Source: Spongospora subterranea (taxonomy: Eukaryota > Endomyxa > Phytomyxea > Plasmodiophorida > Plasmodiophoridae). Taken from it: a stretch of DNA of 32,828 bases. Position 1 is the stretch's first letter. Each line of letters starts with the position of its first letter. Position numbers and translations under genes: made by a program. The notes beneath the pieces were generated by a model. It was not told where the DNA came from and did no database searches. It was given only the letters and a program-made list of their open reading frames with translations. Location: assembly GCA_900404475.1 (NCBI GenBank), contig OUQQ01000436.1:1-32828 (forward strand). The letters run 5' to 3'. Positions 1-9,507 of the stretch are shown in pieces.

Positions 1-383
1 CGGGTGATGACCATTGATATTTGGTTGATAAAACCTCGCAGGGTGGATCGGGAACCGTCGAAAGGATCTGGGAGGCGGACTTTGGGTTCTGGCAAGGTCA
101 GCCGCTGCTGGTAGTGCTGCGACAATTCCTGCAACTGCCGTTGGAACTGTTGCTGTTGCTGAGAGACCGCTGCCTGTAGTACCGCTTGGATCTCCGGCGT
201 CAAAGGTTGAGCAAACTGGGGAGGTTCCGTCGGTACCTGGAAACCTCTATGGTCGTGCGGCCTGGCTGGAACTGACTCAGATCGCTCGCGGCTAGAGAGC
301 AGATCGGATGAAAGCGATGCGTAAACCGTGAAGATGGTCTTGAAAGTGGGGCGTAAACCGTGAAGATAATTCTTGTCAAACTG
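1..383 (-). mobile_element. Ty3/gypsy-type gag fragment, cut by the window edge
   Basis: The minus strand is open from 383 to the left edge; an in-frame stop lies at 384-386. The peptide has a Gln-rich helical stretch (SQQQQQFQRQLQEL) followed by LPDPFDGSRSTLRGFINQ. The P-x-FDG-S/D-R...RGF-N-Q pattern is typical of the N-terminal capsid-like part of Ty3/gypsy gag (retrotransposon gag family), which packages element RNA. No ATG precedes the conserved part, so the 5' end is missing, decayed or in another frame. The short sequence gcgtaaaccgtgaagat occurs twice inside it (from about 319 and 351). The rest of the element lies left of the window. A domesticated gag gene is possible but nothing here supports it. 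Confidence 0.62.
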
Positions 384-446
384 TTAGGAGGAACCAGATC
401 CGTTGTAATAATCCGAAGTGTATTAATACAGACTATGCAAGGAGTT

Positions 447-479
447 GACAAGAATGACCAGCCAGAGGTCATTCTTGTC
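447..479. repeat. Perfect 13-bp inverted repeat (hairpin)
   Basis: gacaagaatgacc at 447-459 is matched by its exact reverse complement at 467-479 around a 7-nt loop. It sits just outside the gag fragment and could be the remnant of an element end. No T-run follows and no function is evident. Confidence 0.6.
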
Positions 480-1192
480 GGAAACTGCGGCGGAGCCGCG
501 AACTTTAGGAATATATGGGAGTGTTCCTAACATGTATCTATAAAAAGAATCTACTCCGTCAATATTGCGACAAATCAAAAAATTGAAACATTTTCTTCTT
601 CATCTTGCCACGAGCTAATCGAAAATGCGAAGTTCGGGCGATCGTAGTCCCTCACCAACAATCAAAACGTCAAGGCAGCGCACAGTCACGGAATTGTCAG
701 TTGATCGCGACCGTTCATTACATCAAAAATAGAAAAGGTGCGTGGGTTGGTACTACTTGGTACCAACTAAAAAATCAATACAGCCCATGCATATTGTGTG
801 CTACTCTTTTGTTGCATTTTGTGTTTTCTATAGTTTGCTTACTTCGTTTCTCTTGCCTATTCAGAGGTACTGTTCCTGGGTTCCTGTTCAGTTCAGTGAA
901 TGTGATCACAGGCATCCGTTTGAGGGATACTGTGCAATTCGTTCACCCCAGGTGTTTGGAGTGGCTTTGTCTTTCCGATCCTTTTTACAGGACAGCTAAA
1001 AAGATTGGGGTATTGGTTCAGGTTACCCTTTTCAGTGCATAGTTTGGTCATTGTTCGCTGCCTATGTAAATACAGGTCGATGGATATCAACATCCAGGGC
1101 CATTAATCGACAGCTGAAACGCGTGGCCCTTTGATGTCCGTGGTGAATCAGTCGACTGTTGAATGAGTCGGCTCTGTCGGATAAGTTGTTTT
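480..1192. other. No gene recognised
   Basis: Open frames here are short and AT-rich and match no family I know. A short motif, ttggtaccaactaaa, occurs near 757 and again near 5783. It might be an element boundary or primer-binding remnant, but this is not established. I see no RNA gene or promoter I can defend. Confidence 0.4.
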
Positions 1193-1209
1193 GGTCCGTA
1201 ATACGGACC
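1193..1209. promoter_or_regulatory. 8-bp palindrome upstream of the secreted-protein gene
   Basis: GGTCCGTA and TACGGACC flank a single A, a perfect inverted repeat ending 37 nt before the ATG at 1247. Its position suggests a dimeric DNA-binding site or a 5' UTR hairpin. Both readings are inference. Confidence 0.35.
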
Positions 1210-1246
1210 TGACAAAGCCAAGGAGTTCTCCCCATTTCCGACGACG

Positions 1247-2890
1247 ATGGTATTCGTGATGATATCCATATTCTGCATAGCTAGTGCTGTAAGCGCTGGG
1301 CCACTTCGTCATCGACCGATAAGGGAAAAAATATCTCCTTTTGGTGAGAAAGGCGTTGCGTCACCGTCTTTCATCGAGCAGGGACTTCTGAACCGACGAC
1401 TATCAATATGTTCGGCCAGTATTGATCTACCACCTGGAAGCTCGTCAGCTGTTCCTGAATTCGCTTATTGTGCCTCATCATCAAGCAATCCCCCATCCTC
1501 ATATGCCTCATTGTCTGGGATAGATCCTCCCCAATCTTCCGATTGTTTGGGATTGAAATTGTCTCTGAATTCTCAATCGATTTGCCACGTTGATAATGCA
1601 ATAGTGAAATGGAATAATCAACCAAAAATATCCACACTATTTCCTTTAAGTCCTGATGGTGCGAACAATGGTCACAATTCTGATGCCATATTACCTCCGT
1701 TAGTTCCTGCCAACTCTGCACATCCCCTCTCATTGGAGTTGTCCCTCAATTCTCAATGGTCTCTTGATTCTGAGCGTTCGGACAGGGACTCTTTCGAAGC
1801 TTTTGCTGAGCGTTCGGACAGAGACTCTTTCGAAGCTTTTGCTCCATTATTTATTGCGACACTCACTTCAGCTTTAAACAATCGATATCTGCTGCAGTTG
1901 AAAAGTACAATTCTCAGTAATGATGGCTGGGAAGTTATCCATGACAAAATTATTGGTGTGTCACGTTTCTTCCTTTACCCGCTGCATCTGTTTCTACTCT
2001 GGGACCCACCCGTTGCGGTCGAATGGTTGCGAGATATATTCTGTGTTGATTCACATCGATCGCAGTATCGTGAGTACTTTCCCGTGCTTCAAGAAAATAT
2101 CAAAGCCGCAGCACCTGTGGTTCCGACAAATGCGGGACCCTTGTTTTACTCCAAACTTCACGCAGCTGTTGTTACAGTTTCCCGCAGTCATATCGATGAT
2201 ATTCCGACGATGACGGAATGGGCGATTCTTGCCGAGCCCAACGCTGTGTTGAAGTGGCATCATGCAGAAATTTTCAAAAAGATTTTACTTGATCCCAACT
2301 CAACTACGCGTGAGGAGATATTTTTGAACGGGTTGATTGGTCCAACATTATACATTGTCAAAGCTTTGCAATTAAATCAAGGTCATTGTCAAGACGTTCT
2401 TGACAAAGTTGTCGCTGAAATCGCAACTAATTGCATCGACAACAAGAATGATAGCATCATCGAAAGGTTAAAACTCCACGTCACGGAGGCACTATCCGAT
2501 CAAACAAAGTCTCTCTCCACAAACAAGTCATCACTTTTAGCTCAATATTTGTGGGATCTTTACAAGGAGCGTCTGAAAGCTTTTGTAAGCAATTGGCACG
2601 ATATTTTGGCATTGATTTACATCAAAGACCAGATCGCCATTCATCGCAGCATGTGTTTCAGTTTTTCCGACTCGATGCAGGTTCAGTTAGTCGAGCAGCT
2701 GATCAATACATTAAACGAAACGGGCAGGAAAGTGAAGATATATCAGAATCGGGTCTTGGCACTGGGAGCGGGACACGGTGACTTGTTTTCTCTCAAGATA
2801 TCGCCACGATTTGCAAAGATGTTTGAAGAGAACGGGTTTGTGTTGGAGAAAGCAAAACAATCCTTCATCTTGTATTTGACCAAGATATAA
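1247..2890 (+). CDS. Predicted secreted orphan protein, 547 aa
   Basis: A single open frame with no introns. The N-terminus (MVFVMISIFCIASAVSAG) is a clear signal peptide, with likely cleavage after residues 16-18, so the product should be secreted. I recognise no domain. Residues about 20-175 are Ser/Pro/Asn-rich and probably flexible. Residues 176-199 are an exact tandem repeat of ERSDRDSFEAFA, encoded by two 36-bp copies at 1772-1843. The remainder (about 200-547) is rich in amphipathic helices with few Cys. An alternative start at 1259 would still leave a signal-like segment. AATAAA follows the TAA by 4 nt. The gene is surrounded by transposon relics. Residues about 33-41 (GEKGVASPSF region) faintly resemble REGVREPSF at a similar place in the protein at 7561-9063, but the bodies of the two proteins do not obviously align. 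Function unknown; an effector role is conjecture. Confidence 0.82.
   Translation: MVFVMISIFCIASAVSAGPLRHRPIREKISPFGEKGVASPSFIEQGLLNRRLSICSASIDLPPGSSSAVPEFAYCASSSSNPPSSYASLSGIDPPQSSDCLGLKLSLNSQSICHVDNAIVKWNNQPKISTLFPLSPDGANNGHNSDAILPPLVPANSAHPLSLELSLNSQWSLDSERSDRDSFEAFAERSDRDSFEAFAPLFIATLTSALNNRYLLQLKSTILSNDGWEVIHDKIIGVSRFFLYPLHLFLLWDPPVAVEWLRDIFCVDSHRSQYREYFPVLQENIKAAAPVVPTNAGPLFYSKLHAAVVTVSRSHIDDIPTMTEWAILAEPNAVLKWHHAEIFKKILLDPNSTTREEIFLNGLIGPTLYIVKALQLNQGHCQDVLDKVVAEIATNCIDNKNDSIIERLKLHVTEALSDQTKSLSTNKSSLLAQYLWDLYKERLKAFVSNWHDILALIYIKDQIAIHRSMCFSFSDSMQVQLVEQLINTLNETGRKVKIYQNRVLALGAGHGDLFSLKISPRFAKMFEENGFVLEKAKQSFILYLTKI
1772..1843 (+). repeat. 36-bp in-frame tandem duplication
   Basis: Two consecutive 36-bp units differ at one visible base (gacagggac versus gacagagac) and encode the same 12 residues. 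The near identity points to a recent in-frame duplication inside the secreted protein gene. Confidence 0.9.
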
Positions 2891-2894
2891 CCGA

Positions 2895-2900
2895 AATAAA
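2895..2900 (+). terminator. Poly(A) signal AATAAA
   Basis: AATAAA begins 5 nt after the last base of the stop codon of the 547-aa gene. The genes ending at 7561 (-), 25352 and 25698 (-) have the same arrangement, so it is a plausible cleavage/polyadenylation signal. Confidence 0.5.
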
Positions 2901-3918
2901 CTGCGATGGTTGTCCATTACCGCCTCTACGGATCGGTAAATTTTCATCTGCTTATTTGGTTCACAATACGGATTTCAAATCACTGTGAAACTTCCAAGCT
3001 TTTGTCGAGCTGGGTCCGGTATTATTGCCATTACACAACATTTTTGACTCAGATCATCAAATCTGGATTGAGGTGGATCACCTGCTCTTATTTTTCCAGC
3101 ACATCGAACGGAATCCATCGCTCCTTTGATATTGCTTGTCGGTCTCTATAATGTGGAATTTTTGAAAAAGATGGTATGGTATGGTATACACAGGCTCGAG
3201 GGTTCTTATGGGTTGAGTAAGCCTGTGTACTACCAGGTTTTCCTACTTCCGCCTGGTTGCTACAAGTAGCTTGGGTATCCAGTAAATGAACCTATTAGAC
3301 CAGCAGGATTCACCCCCATAACCTGTCCTAACGACCACACCGAATGGGACCTGCCCCCACCCGATTACATTGCCTATCCAGAGTTTCGAGTTTGCTGTCA
3401 GGCATCACCCTCTCTCACAATAATTAGGGCCATATGGTCAGACTCAATAAAGACTAATCGCACCTAGATAAAGCAGTCTGCTTTTTTAGCTTTGCGCTAA
3501 ATTTTTGTCATGTCCTTTTCATGGCTCCAAATTGGTGTGTTGAACTTAGTTACCGGGAGCGTCGTGTTGAGTCGTCTGCATTTCTTGAGTCGGCTTTAAA
3601 AATTTCGCCTTGTAAACCTAATGTTCGATTGTTTCGGGATGTTTGTCGCAGTGCCTGTACTTGTTCGTGTCTTCCATTCCAATTGTTGCTGAGGTGGTGT
3701 CTGCATCTGCTATTGTCAGGGATTGTGGAGCGGGCCCCACTCCTACCGCGCATTCCGGTCATGGTGAAGTTGTACGTAATAAACATCACTCGCATTAATC
3801 AGTTATCACTGATTAGTTGTGCAAGATATCTTTCCGATCCGAGTCTAATTCTCGCCGTTCTGTTGTCGGCGAGCATCTTACTGATACGTAATCAAAGCGT
3901 TTTAACTCGAATGCGTCA
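2901..3918. other. Intergenic DNA with a decayed coding-like tail
   Basis: Up to about 3150 a plus-strand frame shifted from the 547-aa gene reads like protein (for example FVELGPVLLPLHNIF and WIEVDHLLLFFQHIE) but is broken by stops. It could be a former C-terminal extension of the secreted protein. Near 3172-3190 there is a GGTAT microsatellite. From 3190 to 3918 nothing beyond short, unconvincing frames is visible. Confidence 0.4.
3183..3233. repeat. Inverted repeat with 10-bp core arms
   Basis: tacacaggct (3187-3196) pairs with agcctgtgta (3220-3229), and flanking tggta/tacca extends the stem. It overlaps the GGTAT microsatellite. It may mark an element terminus. Confidence 0.45.
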
Positions 3919-4056
3919 CAGGGATTGATGGAGAAATGTGTTAGGGCCGACAGGCGAACTAGCGGTTGGAACAAGAAGCAATATTTTTGAAAGGTTTATT
4001 GTAATAAACGATGCCGGACCATGCTTCTGTTGTGAGTCATGCAGTAAATCATGACA
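3919..4056. repeat. 138-bp direct repeat, copy 1 (possible LTR fragment)
   Basis: Starts cagggattgatggag and ends with atgaca. It matches the equally long copy at 4334-4471 with scattered substitutions and no visible length change. The pair lies downstream, in the minus sense, of the copia-like reverse transcriptase remnant, where the 3' LTR of a minus-strand element would be expected. The LTR assignment is inference. Confidence 0.6.
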
Positions 4057-4333
4057 TCACCCTCCTCTTTACCAGGCGGATGTCAAACGCCTCTGGCGGC
4101 AGAAAATCGGAGCGACAGACACGGGGGGACAGGCACAACCCGAAAATGTGGCTCGGACGAGACCGGACACTACAGGACGGGCGACCCGGATAATTCAAGA
4201 CCGACGAAACCAGAGAATGGAGGTCTGGTGAGATTGGGTAATGCGAAATTGCCTGACGGAATCGGATAATGAGGATTCCAACAGGAACTAGTTCGGGTGT
4301 CTTGTTTTAAACTAGGACGCAGAAAAATAATGT

Positions 4334-4471
4334 CAGGGATTGATGGAGGAATGTGCCAGGGCCGACTGGCGAACTAGTTGTTGGAGCAAGAAGCAATATT
4401 TCTCAATGGTTTATTATAATGAACGATACCGGAACATTGTTCGGTTGTGAGTCATGCAGTGAATCATGACA
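4334..4471. repeat. 138-bp direct repeat, copy 2 (possible LTR fragment)
   Basis: Second copy of the repeat at 3919-4056, with a 277-bp spacer between the two copies. Shared landmarks in order are gggattgatgga, gccgac, gcgaactag, gcaatattt and gtgagtcatgcagt. Divergence between the copies shows that the duplication is old. Confidence 0.6.
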
Positions 4472-4899
4472 GCTATGTCCATCTCGTGCTCTGTTAATTA
4501 GCATGTGTGGCGTGGATTCACTGGTACTGTAGTTTGCGAAACGGGTCTTTATCTGGGTTAGTTTGGGAAGTGACTGCGTTTGACGTTCGCCTTCTTTCAG
4601 GTACTGTTTTAATTGACCTCTTTCGTATTTCTTAAGTTGAAGTTTAAAGAATGACAGAAATGGTCCATGCTCTATTTCGTTGTCATTGTCAGATGTGTCA
4701 CTTTTTTGGTGGACATGACTTGGAATGTAGTGAATGTGAATCTAATTCGGCGGGATAATTTCGCTAGCAGTCAGTCGATAGGTAATGATTGGATTTGACT
4801 TACCCATGATAACGAGTCTGTCATTATGTGGATCGTTCTGTTTTTTAATTTCTTATCTATGGCCAGTTCTGAACCAGCATGTAATGCAATTATCTCGGC

Positions 4900-5650
4900 T
4901 TAATTCGAGGTGATTTTGCGACTCATTGTGATTTGCGAACTCTCCAGCAGTGTAATGTGCCGCTTCACATTTGGTGTTTATATAACAAATAAGGGCAGCA
5001 GCGCCCCCTTTTTTTGCCGTTCGTATAACTTGTTACGAAATCGACAGTTTTGCAGAATGATCTCTCGATCCTTTTATTGCGGGTCATTATCCACCGGTGA
5101 TCAGCCGATGGGCCCGAAATATTGCTGACCCGATTCCATCAATCAGCCGCCCAATCGTGGCGCCTATTTAATCGGTTGCATTGAAAACAACCGGTAACGC
5201 TTCCTTGGCTGGAAATTTTGATAATCCATCTGCTGGGTTAACCTTGCTTGCGATACGAATAAATGTAAGAACTATTTCAACAATAATTCACGAACATAAT
5301 GACATTTCACTCTGATATGCTTGGAACGTTTGCATTGTTCGTCACGAGTAATTCTGTGGTCAATTCGCTTTTGAGGGACGCTGTCTTTCCGTCCATCTGG
5401 TTTATAGCCAGATCCATCTTGGCCGCCAGTGCAAATACGATTCAAATAGCTTTGGTCAATGCGATTGTGTCGACGTCCAATGCTAATCTGGTATTGGATA
5501 CTGCTGCGAAAACGATTATCGTACGCCTTGAAAATAATAATACACCAGTATTACCATACCAGACCTGTGTCATCAGAATTAAACGTAGATACAATCGAAT
5601 TGACCAACGATTTCGAAACAACACGATGCAAGAATACTTGTCACACAATT
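4900..5650 (-). mobile_element. Ty1/copia-like reverse transcriptase/RNase H relic
   Basis: On the minus strand near 5312-5449 the peptide IVFALAAKMDLAINQMDGKT appears, followed by ASLKSEL. This matches the copia reverse transcriptase signature in which an alanine-rich stretch leads to (H/N)QMDVKTAFLNGxL. The preceding fingers region (about 5450-5650) is open only in shifted frames. Further along the minus strand, near 4930-4990, TKCEAAHYTAGEF resembles the SSCEAEYxA motif of copia RNase H. Stops and frameshifts throughout show it is dead. The RT assignment is reasonable and the RNase H assignment weaker. The duplicated repeats at 3.9-4.5 kb may be its LTR. Confidence 0.5.
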
Positions 5651-5879
5651 CAACATAATGGAAAATGACAATGCTTTATCCACAAGAAAACGCCTGCATT
5701 TGTTCGACCGACATCCAATTGAGATTTCTATAGCAGCATGTTTGGGCTGGTACATTTCATTTATCTAGAAACAATGGGTGGGTTGGTACCAACTAAAATC
5801 ATTACATCCATTTATTCATCATAGATTCACAGCAGAACACTAATACTGGATCTTTGTAAAATCCATTATTCTGCTCATA

Positions 5880-7085
5880 CTGTGATGACTGCACAATTCG
5901 AAATGCTCCTCGTACATTCGGTTCGTTAACCAGTTATCAATGAAAAGGGTTTTATATTTCTCTATTCCCATTCGATTCAATTGTTCTATCAAAGTGGTCT
6001 TTGTAAGCTTTCATGTAGTCGTATAGGACCACAGCAAATCGATTTCTGATGCGACAGCGATGGCTGAATTGAGCAGAAGTCTAAAGCAACGCATGGAAGG
6101 GGCTGCAAGCTGGTCTGCAGCCCGAATGAATCTTCGGAATGTGCTTTTCTGTTTGCTGGCGAAGTCAAAGTTCAATGATACTCTCAACTAACTTTGTCAG
6201 AGAAGCCAATAGGGATATCGGGCGGTAATCACGGCCAGGTTTTAATTTCATAACGAGATAAATTTGTCATATTAAAACTATCTGGGAACAATCCTTTCAC
6301 AATGATGTCATTGTTAATCGCTTGTCTGATGCTGTCTGCTCTTTTGTCGATTGCACATATATAGTTGAGGAGCTTGTTGAAATTCCATCTATTCCAGGAG
6401 CTGCCCTAAATTTTGCCTTTGTCGCTGCTCTGTCCAGCTCTCTTTTTGTGACAGGAGGTGGATGGCATTAAAGCCCTTCGCCGTTTCAGGTCGCTGACCT
6501 ATTCATTGTACATTGTTCTTCAGTGTTGGATTGCTCAAGATCGAGTGGGCTGTAGACGGAATTGAATTTTTCGGCGATGATGTTTGCTTCTTCAACTGTA
6601 GTGTTGGTGCGAATTGGGGAGATACTGAGCTTTTTGTTTGTTTGCGGATCAGACTTTTTGAACAACTTCCACTTGCTGTTTCCGTGTTGTCCTTATTAGC
6701 TTTTTTTTTTGCCATTTCAAGTAAGTATTTGTGCTTGTGCTTTTAAACATGATTTAGTGGGTGTCTAATTTCTGCATTTTCCGTTTCCTGTTCTCGATAC
6801 GTTCGATTGTGTGCTGTGTTACTATTGCTTGCTGCCACTTCTTTTTGACGCAGGATTTTCTCATGCAAGCGATTGTCAGGCAGTCTTCTGTGCTTTGTTC
6901 TCGATTGTTTGGTTCCTGGACTGGATTCATGCAAAAAAAGCAGTGCTTGGAATACTCCTCGCAAACGAGGGACTTGGGAAGGTTCCTCTTGACAACGGGG
7001 ACCTCTTCAACCAAGACCAGAAGGTCCACCTTGAGACAGTTTATACCGCTGCCACTTTGTATCTTGCCGGAAACGTCTACCAATT
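5880..7085 (-). mobile_element. Decayed LINE (non-LTR retrotransposon) reverse transcriptase
   Basis: Minus-strand frames yield the ordered landmarks of a LINE ORF2 reverse transcriptase: TTVEEANIIAEKFNSVYS before the RT, AAPGIDGISTSS near 6372-6404 (the A-P-G-x-DGI motif), and RDYRPISLLASLTKLVE near 6185-6237 (the YRPISLL motif). A degenerate IPKxxxGxRP...H-A-L block and an AV.LYDYMKAYD-like catalytic-domain block follow toward 6000. They lie in several frames with internal stops, so it is non-functional. The upstream stretch 6743-7083 has a Lys-rich, Cys-containing open frame (109 codons) that fits the endonuclease-RT linker but is not diagnostic. Confidence 0.68.
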
Positions 7086-7344
7086 CTTTCCATGTGAAAA
7101 TAAATCATTGCCGTGTATCTCGAACATTATCCGGATAGAACGCTTTATTCTTTGGTCCTGTTGTAAAGCCTTTCTCGGCTTGGAACTCACCAGCATTGTG
7201 GGCTGTTAATTTTGAATTTCTTGACGCTCCTGGTCAGTATATGTTTTCCGGAACTTTTTGTCGGAACATGCTCTTGAACGCATTACTTGTGTACTCCGCT
7301 CTTGATTGATTCAGAGTAGCTTGATGGTTCGAGAGAAACCCCGA

Positions 7345-7475
7345 TTATTGCATCACCTTTCTAAGAGGTCAATCTATGAATTGAATCCCAGAAAGGCGTA
7401 GGTGCTCAACATCAAATCAGGATTCGAATGCCAATTTGTCTCGATCTAAGCCTCTAGTCAAACGAAAGTATTTAA
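7345..7475. repeat. 3'-flank repeat of the secreted family, copy A
   Basis: Sequence just beyond the 3' end of the 500-aa secreted gene (for example cagaaaggcg, ggtgctcaa, ccaatttgtctcgatcta, aaccagata, gcaataatctgca). Recognisably related sequence lies at about 21270-21405 beyond the frameshifted relative and, over a shorter span, at about 22998-23095. All three share orientation. Confidence 0.6.
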
Positions 7476-7541
7476 CCAGATAAATGTGCAATAATCTGCA
7501 GGGCCAATAAAATCCGAAAACTACTACATTGACTAAACATG

Positions 7542-7547
7542 TTTATT
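7542..7547 (-). terminator. Poly(A) signal AATAAA (minus strand)
   Basis: AATAAA on the minus strand, 13 nt past the stop codon of the 500-aa secreted gene. Confidence 0.5.
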
Positions 7548-7560
7548 GTATTTCTCAATA

Positions 7561-9063
7561 TCATGTCAGCGCGAGGATGTCTTGAAGACAGAAACGCGAA
7601 CAACCCGACGCGATCATCGGAAGTAGAGGCAGATTATCAACAAATGAACGACGAATATTTTGGAGCTCCACCATGATGTTTTCGGGGGCTTGCGAAACCA
7701 CTTTCACCAGTATTGCGTCAAATGTTTTAACAAAGTATTGCTCCAGTAACGCGCCTACCACACGACAGGACCAAGGCTGCAGGATGTCAGATAGAATTTC
7801 GGCAGATGTCGTCCCCATTTTACGAACTGAATCCATGGCCAAGCGGTATTCGTCAAATCTGCTCGAAATTGCGCCACCGGAGCGCATCGCTAGCTCTTGC
7901 AGTGGATAGAACCAAGTTCTAACAAGTGCAGATGCCTGATCAGCGATATCGAAAAGAGAAGATAGCGAACGATCTGACATGATCGAAGGACGTAGAGGCA
8001 AATCATCAAAAAATGAGCTTTCAATATTTTGAAGCTCCGCAGTGATGTTTTCGGGGGTTTGCCAAATCACTTCCTTCAGTTTTGAGTCGAAGATATGGGC
8101 AAAGTAAATCTTCAGTGAATCATCTGACACAACACGTGACCAAGGACGCAGAATGACAGATAGCGTTTGGGAAAATTTCGACGCCATTGAAAGGACTACC
8201 TTCTTGACATCGACGTGTGCGTTAGCCCTGCTCAACATTTCGTCACGGTTGCACATCGTTAGCTCTTGCAGTAGATAGAACCATGTTCTGATATACGCAA
8301 ATGCGTGATCAGCGATACTTGGAAGAGAAGATGGCGTTTGATGTGACATGACCATCGGAATATGAAACAGATTATCAAAAAATGAACTTTGAATCATTTG
8401 GAGCTCCACAATGAGGTTTTCAGGGGTTCGCAAAGAAACTCCCTGTAGAAGGTCGTCAAAGGTTTTGACAAAGAGTCCCCCCAGTACATCACCTGATACT
8501 GTACGTGAACAAGGGAGCAGAATGTCAGATAGACTTTGGGCACATGTCAACGCCATTTGACGGACTATGTTCTTGAAACCGATGTATGCGACAAAACTGG
8601 TAAAGATTTTGAAGCTGTTGCCCCCCACTAGCTGTAGCAGCGGATCGAACCATGTTCTCATATGTGCCACTGCCCGATCAGCGATTTTGGAATGAAGCCC
8701 ATGGGGATGATACGACACAGTGGCCAACTGACTCGATTTGGACGACGATGCACCACTCCAAAACGACCGCGATGTCTGCCCGGCATTTCGACTTTGAATT
8801 GGGAAACCATCGCCATGACGGAAAGATGAAGGAAACAGGTCAGCAATACTGTTATGGTTCGGTGTTCGATACAAATTATCAAAAAAACTCGATGACGAAT
8901 CAAGTGACTGGCCTTGAAGGTGGAATCTAGGTCGTTTGAACGACGGCTCCCGCACGCCTTCACGCTGGTCAATTAGCTCGGCCTTCAGAGGGGCTTTACT
9001 GTTAGTGCCAAGAGCACAAGTGATGCAGAATATGAACACGATCAAAAGCAGGACCGCCCTCAT
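7561..9063 (-). CDS. Secreted protein with three ~123-residue repeats, 500 aa
   Basis: Uninterrupted frame starting with a strong signal peptide (MRAVLLLIVFIFCITCALG), so the product should be secreted. Residues 127-485 contain three diverged repeats. Landmarks recur at constant spacing: IAD-x-A...RTWF at about 128, 250 and 373; a block rich in S-x-x-L-S-x-I-L-x-P-W/C-S near 178, 301 and 424; TPENI-x-x-ELQ-x-I at about 213, 336 and 459; and SFFD-N/D-L after each. The period is 122-123 residues and the pattern looks all-helical. Residues 35-58 are basic and Ser-rich, and 60-126 is a Ser-rich spacer. No transmembrane segment follows the signal peptide. A frameshifted relative lies at 21508-22010, also minus strand, with a related 3' flank. 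No known family is recognised. An effector or surface role is inferred only from secretion, repeats and duplication. Confidence 0.85.
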   Translation of the reverse strand: MRAVLLLIVFIFCITCALGTNSKAPLKAELIDQREGVREPSFKRPRFHLQGQSLDSSSSFFDNLYRTPNHNSIADLFPSSFRHGDGFPIQSRNAGQTSRSFWSGASSSKSSQLATVSYHPHGLHSKIADRAVAHMRTWFDPLLQLVGGNSFKIFTSFVAYIGFKNIVRQMALTCAQSLSDILLPCSRTVSGDVLGGLFVKTFDDLLQGVSLRTPENLIVELQMIQSSFFDNLFHIPMVMSHQTPSSLPSIADHAFAYIRTWFYLLQELTMCNRDEMLSRANAHVDVKKVVLSMASKFSQTLSVILRPWSRVVSDDSLKIYFAHIFDSKLKEVIWQTPENITAELQNIESSFFDDLPLRPSIMSDRSLSSLFDIADQASALVRTWFYPLQELAMRSGGAISSRFDEYRLAMDSVRKMGTTSAEILSDILQPWSCRVVGALLEQYFVKTFDAILVKVVSQAPENIMVELQNIRRSFVDNLPLLPMIASGCSRFCLQDILALT

Positions 9064-9355
9064 TGAATATGGTACAATGGGGATCTAGATCACCACTGAA
9101 CCGCATTTTATTTCTGCGCAAATGTCTTTGGGGGCGACGTCGCTTGGTCTCTTTGCATATATTATTCATCGCTAATAAAGGCGATGCTTGCTGATAGTGG
9201 TGACTGGTTCTGCATTATTAGTGCTCTCAACGCTAGCGGTACTGAAGGAAAAATGAACTCAAAACCTTGTACAGAATCATCCATCCTAATGATCGCGTTA
9301 TCTGTATCAAACCACTCGTGATCTTCACTATGTAAAACGCTTTCAAGCTAAATCA
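9064..9355. other. Upstream region of the 500-aa secreted gene
   Basis: No gene seen. tatattatt occurs near 9161, about 100 bp upstream of the start codon, and resembles the motif upstream of 26724 and 30964, but it lies in the opposite orientation relative to this gene. No promoter can be assigned firmly. Confidence 0.3.
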
Positions 9356-9507
9356 ACAGCGCTTCAGGTTCCTAGCATCACCCAATACTTGTAAAGCCTG
9401 CATATAAACGCTGTGGAGCCTGCGTAAAAGGTAGACATGCTCATCCACTTCAAGCTCACATGCAGGCTCCACAGGCGTTGGTTGACGCTAGGAACCTGAA
9501 GCGCTGT
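9356..9507. repeat. 152-bp nested foldback (hairpin) element
   Basis: Outer arms of 21 nt (9356-9376 and 9487-9507) are perfect reverse complements and continue inward with few mismatches. A second nested pair, tgtggagcctgc (9412-9423) and gcaggctccaca (9462-9473), is also perfect, leaving a 38-nt loop. The whole could fold as one long imperfect hairpin. It may be a miniature inverted-repeat element or a hairpin RNA precursor. It lies about 290 bp upstream of the 500-aa secreted gene. Confidence 0.75.

Noticed and set aside
605..1042. 145-codon plus-strand open frame
   Set aside because: No recognisable content, unfavourable composition with many Cys and Phe, overlapped by equally good frames; likely chance.
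3172..3190. GGTAT repeats as a telomere-like array
   Set aside because: Only about three units, far too short, and embedded in a hairpin.
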